Shown in pieces: positions 54,225 through 64,000 of a DNA stretch of 64,000 nt. A program made the translations under genes and the position numbers. The notes beneath the pieces are model-generated. The model did not search any database. It saw only the letters and a list, made by a program, of their open reading frames with translations, and was not told the origin of the DNA. Within the stretch, counting starts at the first letter, position 1. Each line of letters opens with the position of its first letter. This DNA comes from Plantago ovata (taxonomy: Eukaryota > Streptophyta > Magnoliopsida > Lamiales > Plantaginaceae), in contig CM051456.1 in the NCBI GenBank assembly GCA_028274465.1, positions 47,235,011 through 47,299,010 on the forward strand. The letters are read 5' to 3'.

Positions 54225-55145
54225 TGTGTTTTGTTGTCTTGAGCATATCATTGTGTTGTTTTTCATATTTTCGTATGTTTTTGGTGATAAAATAGGTTTC
54301 TAGATGATAATTTAGCATTTTCGGAGGGAACCCGATTTTCTCCTATTATGCTAAATGCTAAATTATCAATCTTTTTACCTCGTTTATCACCCGTTTTGTT
54401 TTCTCACGAGTTTGATTGAGTAATATAGGTCACTTATACAAGTATTAGCTCTCACCTTAAATCCACTTTCGATGTTCGGGACAAGCGACGACGTTCAGGT
54501 TTGGGGGGGGGGGTTATCGCTAGTTATCTCTATACTTGTCTTGCTTGTGATAAACTCGTGAATTTTTTTTTTGTTTTTGCATTTGCATTTACACGTTTAC
54601 CGCTTTCTTAGTATTTAGTTGCATACGCTACATTCATCCTAGGATAGTCTTGCATATTTTATGTGGAGTTTATTGCCAAATTTTTTGAACTTTTTTATTG
54701 GGTAGATTAACTAATTATGACATTAATCATATGCTTCATCTCTATGAATTTGTTTGAGATTTTTCTCGCTTGGCTTGTCACATTTATGTATTGCACTTAG
54801 TTAAGCTTGGTAGTCTCGACATCACTTAGTGGTGTTTTCTCTACTACGGTTCACGAAGGCCTTTATAATAGGATGATGCATGTTAGGGTCTTATGGTTGT
54901 TTTTTTTCCCGAGTCATTATGTACCTAAGAGGCAACAAGTCTTCACCTTGCTTTGAGATTGCTAAATGCCTAGGAAGGAGGTAGTGTGAGACTGTGTGAT
55001 CCTTTGTTTGCAACCTATTCTTTCGAATAGGTTTGGGGAGGGGGTTACGCTATCTTTAGACTTGTTTTTCGATTTTTGAGTGTGTATTGTGATTTTATTT
55101 TCCTTTTTCGTAAATTTTGTACTCCAACCTATTCTTTCGAATAGG
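54225..55145 (+). other. 3' noncoding block of I, first part
   Basis: A 16-base perfect inverted repeat (54305-54320 with 54353-54368) follows the integrase end. A G-run lies at about 54505-54516. The family's shared block then begins around 54580. The first conserved hairpin is at 55012-55033. The second is split by insertion of E. No gene is seen. Confidence 0.75.
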
Positions 55146-56408
55146 TGATGAACGTGTCAGATTCAGTCAAATAAATTTGTAACTAGCCAAAGGCAATCCA
55201 CAACTACAACGAAAACCGTAGTGTAGTAGTAGAATGACTCGAGTGTCGTTCTCTCAGGACTATACTAGCTTTATCAAATCTAATTAAGAATATAAAACAG
55301 AAGATAGAAAGCAATAGGGGTTTTCAAGCAGATAATGGATATTGGTGATAGTATGGTCCTTCTTAACATAATGGGTCGATAATCATGCATAAATTCCTCG
55401 GTCTTGCATAGAGATCTTTGAATCAATCTTGTGTCCTGTTGCAAGTATTAAGCACTACGAAGATAATATGGGTCTGACTTGTCAACAACTAACGTCCTAT
55501 TGTGTTCCGTAATTATTCAACACTACGAAGATGATTGGTCTGATTGGTCGACAAGTGTCCAAGTGTGCATAATGATCAATACAACATACGAGAATTTTGG
55601 TTTCAACTGATCAACGAAATAAAGCAATGACACGGAGTATAATGCGCGATATAGCCATTAGCATGATTATCTTCCCTCGCTAAGAATTCACATACTACCA
55701 CTAACGATAAATTTAGCTACTCATAATAGGCATGCAATCAATAGCAATCATAGAAGAAAACATATTGAAAGAAGATAAAATAAGTAGATAAAAACTGTAA
55801 GATACAAAGTTACCGAAGGTTGTCAATCTCCGGATGATTGCGATCCTACGCGCTCCAATGTGCTATGAAAAAGTATCCCCTAAGCTACGGAACTCCCAGG
55901 ACAGGCCCCGGGAAGTTCCTACCTAAAACTATAGAGAGAGGTGAGAAAGTAGGCTTGGAAAGATATGATTTTCGGAGAGAAAACTGAGCTCAATATATAT
56001 AGGCCCCGAAATTGCCCGCGGCGGTTCGCCCCCCAATGCGGCGGTTCGCCCCACAGATATTTCGCGGAATTTCCGCGTTTTCGACGCGGTTTTGGATTTC
56101 TTCACCTTTTCGGACTCGGTTTCAGACTTCTAGTGGCCTTCTAACCTCCAGATTCGACCCCTAGACTCCAAATCCTATCCGGAAACCTTCAGATACTCCA
56201 AATAGGCTTCTGAAACACCAATTCCTTGTAGACTTCAATATAATTGCCCGTAAATCTCCGAATTTCAACCAAAACCTGTAAAATAAAATCTAAAGGGAAA
56301 CGTGACACTATTCTAATAAAATGTACTAAAATATAGCTAAATTAACATAGAGGATAGCTAAATTAGGTGAAAAAGACTCGAATGAAAGTGTAAAATACAC
56401 ATTTATCA
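55146..56408 (-). repeat. 3' LTR of E (left copy)
   Basis: 1263 bases. GC boxes lie around 56010-56055 and a TATATATAG-type box near 55993-56001. It partners 62122-63382. Confidence 0.94.
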
Positions 56409-57900
56409 AACTCCCCAAACCGAACCTTTGCTTGTCCTCAAGCAACTAAGCTAGACCCTAATACAAAAAATATGCAAGACTCAAAATGGAGTTTCATGCC
56501 AAATAAAATGAACTAAATTACTGAATCTATCGAATAACATATGAACAAAAACCATATAAATCAAAGCATGAATATAGGTTGAAGAATACCTCGATTGACT
56601 TATACACATCCACATAAGCACTTACGTCAAGACAAGATAGTCTCTCGTAACATTCTCTACCTGGACCTAGTCAGTGACGACGTAATGATGCATGCTAAGA
56701 TACGAATGGTTGCCCCGTGCCTATGAAACTGAGGACTTACTGCTGTTCCACCATGTTAAGATTTTTCCTCAAAACAGGTCGAACCAGTACTGGCTCTCAT
56801 CAAACGAAGGAGGGTTCCCTATAAAAGATAACACTCCCCTATTCTACCCATCTCTCAAGTAAAGTCTTAAGCTATTCACCACTTCCTGAATGGCAGGACG
56901 AGGGTGGTCTAGAACAGTTGACACTTACGACAAAAAAGATAAAAATAGAAAAACACGATTACGAACAATACGAAAAATGGAAAAGACTCAAATTTTGCTA
57001 AACTACTATTTGGCTTTATTTTTTGGACCCTTCTTTGCTTTTTTGGGGTCTTCTTTTCTTTTTTTTTTCTTTCCAGATTCTCTTTTTTTCTTTTTCTCTT
57101 TTTTTTTTCTGGAATTTTTTCTTTCTTTTTTTTTCGATTTTTTTTAGCCAGCAGTAGCATAACCAAAAGAGAAGCAAAATAACTCACACAACTTCCCCAA
57201 ACATATTCGAAAGAATAGGTTGGAGTACAAAATTCACGGAAAAGAAAAAAAATAAACTCACGATACGAAAATGAAAAACAGAAACAAGTCTAATGATGGT
57301 GCAACCCCCTCCCCAAACCTATTCGGAAGAATAGGTTATAAACAAAGGATCACACAACCTCACACTACCTCCTTCCTAGGCATTTAGCAATCTCAAAGCA
57401 TGGTGAAGACTTGTTGCCTCTTAGGTACATAATTACTCGGAAAAACAACCATAAGCCCCTAACATGCATCATCCTATTATAAAGGCCTTCGTGAACCGCA
57501 GTAGAGAAAACACCACTAAGTGATGTCGAGAATACCAAGCTTAACTAAGTGCAAAACATAAATGTGACAAGCCAAGCGAGAAAAACCTCAAACAAATTCA
57601 TAGAGATGAAGTATACGATTAATGGCATAGCTAGTTGATCTACCCAATAAAAAAGTTTAGAAAATTCGGCAATAAACTCCATATAAAACATGCAAAACTA
57701 TCCTAGGATGAATGCAACCTAAAAAATCTAAGAAAGCAGTAAACGTGCAAATGCAAATGATAAAGCATGCGAGGTACTATACTCATCCTACCAATACCAA
57801 GCTCCAAGCTAACAACATCAGATCACTTAAATCCCATCCCCCCTCATGAAATTAGCGCTAGTCCCTAGCAGTAAGAAAATGAGGAAATAATATATGATAC
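56409..57900 (-). other. Polypurine tract and conserved 3' noncoding block of E
   Basis: The polypurine tract is 56409-56424 (sense GTTCGGTTTGGGGAGT). The purine tract image is at about 57020-57150. Hairpins are near 57200-57221 and 57316-57337. No credible gene is seen. Confidence 0.78.
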
Positions 57901-58760
57901 TAGATGTTACCCCATGGTTTGGCCTCGGTCGGCTGAGTATGCTGCTCTTGAGTTATTGGGCCTCCTCCGGGAGCTTTATAGGGAGTCATCAGGTCTTCAA
58001 GTACGCGCGGTAGTTTCAACTATGGGACGTATAGGAGCAACTCCTCAGTTAGTATCATCATTGCCCGTATGGCCTTCATTGTCACTACTTTCACGCACAT
58101 CCTCACTAGTAGAGTTGTAGTGGCAGGTAGAGTTCTCAAGATTAGCCGCCGCTGTTATGGAATTCTCCATCCTGTAGCCCTCCAATAGGATGTGAACTGT
58201 TGAAGGGGAAAGGGCAGTGGTATCAGGACCTCCCCCTCCAACGGTTTACTTCACGAGAAGGTTTTAGTCAGCTGCTCGGATACTCAGAAGTGTTCTACCT
58301 TTTTCTCCAATTTTGTCCACATTCTCTATAGTTGATGCTCCCAATATCAATGTTATGCTCCCTTTAGAGGCAGGCAAGGGGCACCCCAACAAGGTGCTGA
58401 GTACCCATGTCATTATGTTTTGGAACCAAGCTAGCGCTTCGGAACCTTCTAGCAACTTCGAACTCAAGATTGAATCCGTCGTGGCGAGAATGTCCCGGTG
58501 CCTTCCAGTTCACTCGAACTCTGTAGTCCTCGTGACGGAGTGATGACGTAATAACGGTTTCTGTCCCTTCGGTGGTGCATGAATAGGCATAGGAGTCCTT
58601 ACTCCAGATGTACTCTAGCTCCTCCTCTCGGATAATCCATGACGTTGTTGCAAAACCCCTTGGCTCGAACGCACATCTAGCGAGATCACCTTCCTTGACA
58701 TGGTTCTTCACAGCTATCATACGGGAATGCTCCCTTTCCTTGGTATGGTACCTACGAACA
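57901..58760 (-). pseudogene. Decayed third ORF region of E (fossil)
   Basis: Patches resemble the C third ORF at the nucleotide level, for example GGGGAAAGGGCAG near 58205-58217 against the C copy near 10053-10065. Both copies sit between the spacer and the noncoding block. The protein is no longer recognisable as a whole; reading blocks such as RRYHTKEREHSRMIAVKNH show no known domain. Confidence 0.4.
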
Positions 58761-59826
58761 GCAATTAGCACCTCGTATGACACAAAACAGACTCAAATAT
58801 ATACTAGTGTAAAAGCGAAAAAGACGAGTGATAAAATCAACAATCAAACTCCCCAAACCTCAATGTCTAGCCTAGCTTCTTCACCATGCAACATACCAAC
58901 GTAACTACTACATGCAATACATCACATCATGCTTTCACTAGACAACCAATATCCTTGATAACAAGGCTCAATTCATACCATAGCATTGCAAAAATTCTAC
59001 CAACATAAATCCTCATACTCAACAATAAAGCATTCTAATGTCAAATCCACCATCATTACTTCAATAAACACAATCATATGCAATAAATCAAAGATAAAGA
59101 CATATTGCAGAACAAGATATATCATCTAGCAGCAAAATACCCAAATCAACAATCCAAGCAAAATTGAGCATGCAATTGATAGTAAATAACATGTCTAATC
59201 ATACAAACAACATACCCATGCATCAAATAAGCATAACTGAAGCTCAAATTAAAAAAACCCCAAATTCAAAAATTAGGGTTCTAAGGATGATACCTCAGAT
59301 CTGCAAATCTAACGAGTTAGGATGAAATCTGTTCGGATAGGATGATAGATCATGTAATAGGCTTCGAATTAAGCTAAAGAACACTCAATTTGGTCAAGAA
59401 ATGAAGAAGTTATGAAGATTTAGAAGCAAAATCGCACTTTTCGGGTTTTTTGGGAGTATGAATGAAGAAGAATGAAGAAAATAAGGTTTTGGGGTTGAAA
59501 TCCGCGTTTTTTAAGATCTGGGACCGTGGGGCGGTTCGCCCCACGTGTGGGGCGGTTCGCCCCGTGCTCCCCAATGCGGGGAGACGGGTCCCGATGTCAG
59601 AAAATGCGGTTTCAATCCCGAAACTAATTTTTTTCAAAAAACCACTCGAAAATTCTTACTCAAACAGAAGCATATACGACACTGACATGAACAAATTCGC
59701 ATATGAGAAGCAAATAGTTCAAGAATGAATGCATGCAGAAAAGAAGTAAAGAAAGCGATAAAAACTCCGGGTTGCCTCCCGGATAGCGTCATTGTTTAAA
59801 GTCTTTGACTCGACTCCTGTCTGCGC
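58761..59826 (-). other. AT-rich spacer with GC boxes in E
   Basis: It corresponds to 10568-11718 in C. GC boxes GGGGCGGTTCGCCCC lie at about 59527-59562. No gene is recognised. Confidence 0.6.
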
Positions 59827-61959
59827 CTATCTCTTCTTTTTGCGGGTACTAGGCTTCCCCTTCATTGATCTCCTTTCCATGCCACGAACCTGTGAATAAG
59901 AAAGAATATAGGCTGCAAGACCACAATAGTGAGTAGTAATATCAGGCGGTTCAGGTGGATCAGGTATGGCTTGCAACACGTGTTGCTTGCCATTCACTTC
60001 GATGGTGCAAGTTCTTTGGTAGATATCCATCACTGAGCGTAGTTTAGTCAAGAATGTTTGCCCTAAGAGTATGACATCCCCCATTCTAGGTGCAGACACC
60101 GGCATAACTACAAAATTGGTGTATATAGATGCTTCACCAATCTTGACCAAAACATTTTTCACAACGCCCTCCGGTCTCATAAAGGATCCATCCGCCAGTT
60201 GTACAATAGCCCTTTGCTCAGATAGTTTTCCGATGTTGCTCTTTTCAAACACATTCAAAGGAATTATGTTTGAGTAGGATCCCGTGTCTAGTGTGGCACG
60301 GACGTCTTCAAGCTCACCAATCCCTACCTTTACATCGAAACTTTTAGGGAGTGGTTCGGGATCCTCTTGCTCCTCATCACTTGTGTCGGAACCAAGGTCC
60401 TTCTCTTCTTCCTCAGCCAGTAGAAGTTCTTCCTTCATGCAGCACTCACACCTAACAACGTTCCTGATGGTGATTTCGTCAGGTACATCACTAGCCAATG
60501 TAATGGCATTCGACTTCACAGTGCTGCTAAGTAGTTTTCGGTCGATCAACTCTTGCATCTTTTGATGGGCAAGCCTAGTGCTCTCTTCCAACTTATCAAG
60601 CCTTGCCCTAGTCTTCTCAGAATCTTCCTCATAACGTTTGAGAAAACTTTGTGTGTGATCAACCATCTTCTGCAAGTTCTTCATCAGTAGAGCCGTCTTC
60701 GACTTCGGTGGCTCTTTCGGAGCGGGGTTTTCACAGTGATCATTACCATAGTTCAGCCTACTACGGTCTTGGTGAGGTCCATAACTTTGGTTAGCCGGTG
60801 CATATCCTTGATTGTTACGGTATCCTCTTCTCCAAAATCCACCTCGAGGATTCCTACCGTCTTGTCCGTAGCTAACTTCTTGAGTGCCAAACTCCGTAGC
60901 AAAGGCTTCTTCTTCTCCTCCTCGAGCCCAGTTGCCATCATCGTATGCCAGCTCCGATCTACACATATGAGCCCCATGCCCATAGTTCTTGCATATTCGG
61001 CATACTTCGTTCGAAACAGTTGTTCCGGTGGCGCTCTTGAGGACTTGCTTCAATTCGTTGGTAAAGCACTCGAATTGATCCCCATTCCCCCTGTACATAG
61101 GGGCTTCTTGAGTCGGTGGATCTTCAGGTCCACGTCTCCTAACCATTGCTCTTGGGTCCTTGAACTGCGAACCCTTAGCAAGCCTTTCGAAAACTGCCTA
61201 GACGGCTTTTGCGGTTTCCTCCCAAATATTGCCTCGGCATTGGAAATCCACCACTTGTTGGTTCTCGAAGGTTAGTCCATTGTAGAAGTGTTGGACTAGG
61301 TCAGAGAGTTCAAAACCATGGTGAGGGCACTTGTTCATGAGATCTTGGAACCTCTCGAACGCGGTGTAGATGGTCTCATCATAGTCTTGCTTCAATCCAG
61401 TGATCTGCGCCTTAAGCGCGGTAGTCAGAGTGTGTGGGAAGTATTTCTCCATGAAAGCTGAAAAAACCTTTTCCCAAGTGTCCAGCGAGCCTGCTGGAAG
61501 AGAGCTCAGCCATGACTTGGCTCTGTCGCCAAGTCCCATAGCAAAAACCTTCATCCTCAACTCATCCGTTGTTATGTCAGCTCCGGGTCGTGGGAGTTGG
61601 TTGACGAAATCATCGATATCGTGCAAGTACCCCATCACATCTTCCCTTGATAAGCCATAGAACCTCGGAAGTTGTTGGAATGCGTGGTTCTTGATCTCCA
61701 GATCTCGGGTTGCAGACGAAAGAACTATCGCCGGTCCCCTCATACGATCTTTGGTGGGTTGTACCCATGCCTTCAGTGGTCTAACTTCTGCCATTCTGTC
61801 GATTTCCTTGAATAGACTAATTAGAGATTCAGAGAAATCGGTTTCCTCTATTTCCTCTAGTGCGCGCCTTTCAAGTAGTCGCCTTCTTTGGCGGTAGACT
61901 CTATCGATCTCAGCAATTGAATTAGCAAGCGGTGTTCCTGCAGAACGTGTATGCGGCAT
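59827..61959 (-). pseudogene. gag-pro: gag-protease region of E (fossil)
   Basis: The sense start is MPHTRSAGTPLANSIAEIDR. The capsid region has DVMGYLHDIDDFVNQLPRP, GSLDTWEKVFSAFMEKYFP and CPHHGFELSDLVQHFYNG. The Cys-His box CRICKNYGHGAHMC is near 60970-61010. A Gly/Asn-rich stretch and a charged coiled-coil-like stretch follow. The aspartic protease has RATLDTGSYSN near 60285-60305 and ILLGQTFLTK further on. It is the close sister of 11719-13878 in C. Unlike in I, the protease is joined closely to gag and no RT follows. About one break. Confidence 0.83.
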
Positions 61960-62100
61960 ACACTATCTGTGACAGACTAGGAAAGGTGATTAGAAACAAC
62001 TAGGAAAGCAAAGACAGATTAAAAAGAAAAACTAAAACTAATAGAATTAGGAATCTAAAGCTGTAAATATAAACAAATTAAACTGAAAAAAGGAGTATAG

Positions 62101-62118
62101 TCCCCGGCAACGGCGCCA
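62101..62118 (-). promoter_or_regulatory. Primer-binding site of E, tRNA-Asp type
   Basis: The minus strand reads TGGCGCCGTTGCCGGGGA beside the right LTR. About 140 bases of leader separate it from gag. Confidence 0.92.
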
Positions 62119-62121
62119 ATT

Positions 62122-63382
62122 TGACGAACGTGTCAGATTCAGTCAAATAAATTTGTAATTAGCCAAAGGCAATCCACAACTACAACGAAAACCGTCGTGT
62201 AGTAGTAGAATGACTCGAGTGTCATTCTCTCAGGACTATACTAGCTTTATCAAATCTAATTAAGAATATAAAACAGGAGATAGAAAGCAATAGGGGTTTT
62301 CAAGCAGATAATGGAGATTGGTGATTGTATGGTCCTTCTTAACATAATGGGTCGATAATCATGCATAAATTCCTCGGTCTTGCATAGAGATCTTTGAATC
62401 AATCTTGTGTCCTGTTGCAAGTATTAAGCACTACGAAGATAATATGGGTCTGACTTGTCAACAACTAACGTCCTATTGTGTTCCGTAATTATTCAACACT
62501 ACGAAGATGATTGGTCTGATTGGTCGACAAGTGTCCAAGTGTGCATAATGATCAATACAACATACGAGAATTTTGGTTTCAACTGATCAACGAAATAAAG
62601 CAATGACACGGAGTATAATGCGCGATATAGCCATTAGCATGATTATCTCCCCTCGCTAAGAATTCGCATACTACCACCAACGATAAATTTAGCTACTCAT
62701 AATAGGCATGCAATCAATAGCAATCATAGAAGAAAACATATTGAAAGAAGATAAAATAAGTAGATAAAAACTGTAAGATACAAAGTTACCGAAGGTTGTC
62801 AATCTCCGGATGATTGCGATCCTACGCGCTCCAATCTGCTATGAAAAAGTATCCCCTAAGCTACGGAACTCCCAGGACAGGCCCCGGGAAGTTCCTACCT
62901 AAAACTATACAGAGAGGTGAGAAAGTAGGCTTGGAAAGATATGATTTTCGGAGAGAAAACTGAGCTCTATATATAGGCCCCGAAATTTCCCGCGGCGGTT
63001 CGTCCCCCAATGCGGCGGTTCGCCCCACAGATATTTCGCGGAATTTCCGCGTTTTCGACGCGGTTTTGGATTTCTTCACCTTTTCGGACTCGGTTTCAGA
63101 CTTCTAGTGGCCTTCTAACCTCCAGATTCGACCCCTAGACTCCAAATCCTATTCGGAAACCTTCAGATACTCCAAATAGGCTTCTGGAACACCAATTCCT
63201 TGTAGACTTCAATGTAATTGCCCGTAAATCTCCGAATTTCAACCAAAACCTGTAAAATAAAATCTAAAGGGAAACGTGACACTATTCTAATAAAATGTAC
63301 TAAAATATAGCTAAATTAACATAGAGGATAGCTAAATTAGGTGAAAAAGACTCGAATGAAAGTGTAAAATACACATTCATCA
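62122..63382 (-). repeat. 5' LTR of E (right copy)
   Basis: 1261 bases ending ATTCATCA, followed by the ATAGG duplication. GC boxes lie around 62990-63026, with TATATATAG near 62970. Confidence 0.94.
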
Positions 63383-64000
63383 ATAGGTTTGGGGAGGTCG
63401 TTTGTGTGTCATTTTTTTTTTTTTTCGTTGTGCTACTGCTGGCTAAAGAAAATCAAAAAAAAAGAAGAAAAATTCCAGGAGAAATAAAAAATCTAGAAAA
63501 GAAAAAAAAAGAAAAAAATAAAAGACCCCAAAAAAGCAAAGAAGGGTCCAAAAAAGAGCCAAAAAGCAGTTTAGCAAAGTGTTTGCCTCATTTTTCAATT
63601 AATGTAATGTTCGTAATCGTGTTGTAATTTTTGCTTTTGAGTGTCATCTGTTCTAGACCACCCTCGTCCTGCCATTCAGAAAGTGGTGAATAGCTTAATA
63701 CTTTGCTTGAGAGATGGGTAGAATAGGGGAGAGTTATCTTTTTTAGGGAACCCTCCTTCGTTTGATGAGAGCCAGTATTGGTTCGACCTCTTTGAGGGAA
63801 AGTCTTAACTTGGTGAACAGCAGTAAGTCCTCAGTTTCATAGGCACGGGACAACCATTCGTATTTTAACATGTTTTATTACTTCGTCACTGACTAGGTCC
63901 AGGTAGAGAATGTTACAAGAGACGATCTTGCTTGACATAAGTGCTTATGTGGATGTGTATGAGTCAATCGAGGCATTTTTCAACCTATATTCATGTTATG
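63383..64000 (+). mobile_element. Element I, second segment: rest of the 3' noncoding block
   Basis: It resumes with ATAGGTTTGGGGAGG after E and continues with the purine tract (63430-63560) and the block shared with A and D (for example CTAGACCACCCTCGTCCTGC near 63652). It runs off the window before the polypurine tract and 3' LTR. Confidence 0.85.

Larger units (their letters stand above)
47659..55145 (+). mobile_element. Element I, main segment: Athila-type Ty3/gypsy element with pol
   Basis: The 5' LTR is 47659-48862, then a tRNA-Asp primer site, gag, protease, RT, RNase H, integrase and the start of the conserved 3' noncoding block. The element resumes after insertion E at 63383 and runs off the window, so its 3' LTR is not seen and it cannot be dated by LTR comparison. 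The RT and integrase motifs and the primer site place it in the Athila branch. It is the only local copy with these enzymes, and a relative of it is a plausible source for moving A, C, D and E. It has about four breaks. It sits in the LTR of J. Confidence 0.9.
55146..63382 (-). mobile_element. Element E: reverse Athila-like element with gag and protease, no RT
   Basis: An 8.24-kb minus-strand element with LTRs at 55146-56408 and 62122-63382 and a perfect ATAGG duplication (55141-55145 and 63383-63387). It is inserted in the 3' noncoding block of I. In sense order it has a primer site, gag-protease, a spacer with GC boxes, a decayed third ORF, the conserved noncoding block and a polypurine tract; RT and integrase are absent. 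LTR divergence by eye is about 19 in 1260 (1.5%), roughly 0.6 million years. The internal part is a sister of C, while the LTRs are closer to those of A. About two breaks are seen in the gag-protease part, more in the third ORF. Confidence 0.92.

Overview
This window is plant nuclear DNA, most likely from a eudicot, and almost every base can be assigned to nested LTR retrotransposons. I see no host gene, tRNA, rRNA, CRISPR array or unique-copy sequence. The tRNA-Asp and tRNA-Met primer-binding sites, the Athila-type Ty3/gypsy pol, the Sirevirus-like Ty1/copia gag and the LTR-into-LTR nesting all suggest repeat-rich, probably pericentromeric, chromatin. The elements are treated here as fossils.

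Layout. (A) 1-5093: a short, very young, non-autonomous Athila-like element whose left LTR runs off the window. It sits in the LTR of (B), a forward Sirevirus-like copia element visible at 5094-6594, 20625-20650 and 22156-23462. B is interrupted by (D), a forward non-autonomous Athila relative (6595-20624), and by (K), a reverse copia LTR (20651-22155). D's own left LTR is split by (C), a reverse Athila-like element (6752-15318, 5-bp duplication GATTT). (F), a reverse Sirevirus-like element, occupies 23463-46665. It is interrupted by (G), a 12.2-kb reverse copia element (26012-38260), and by (L), a forward solo copia LTR (44468-45659, duplication GTATT). G carries (H), a 2.2-kb solo LTR (31591-33773, duplication TTATC). 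(J), an old Athila-like LTR piece (46666-47658), is followed by (I), the only element here with recognisable Athila protease, RT, RNase H and integrase (47659-55145 and 63383-64000+). I is interrupted by (E), a reverse Athila-like element (55146-63382, duplication ATAGG).

How the parts relate. A, C, D, E and I share LTR type, tRNA-Asp primer site, polypurine tract and a roughly 1.5-kb 3' noncoding block, yet carry different internal cargo: one gag type in A and I, a distinct gag plus protease plus extra ORF in C and E, and a short gag-like ORF in D. Only I-like copies encode RT and integrase, so the others were probably mobilised in trans. By-eye LTR comparisons give about 0.3% (A), 1.3% (C), 1.5% (E), 2.2% (G) and 2.4% (D) divergence. 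These fit the nesting order and suggest that most activity fell within roughly the last million years.

The most unusual signals are noncoding: several arrays of short hairpins whose stems change in a compensating way. These are four in the G leader, six between pol and the 3' ORF of F, and tandem GNRA-loop hairpins in the copia LTRs. The Athila-like group adds GC palindromes upstream of the TATA box and a repeated hairpin-plus-polypurine motif.
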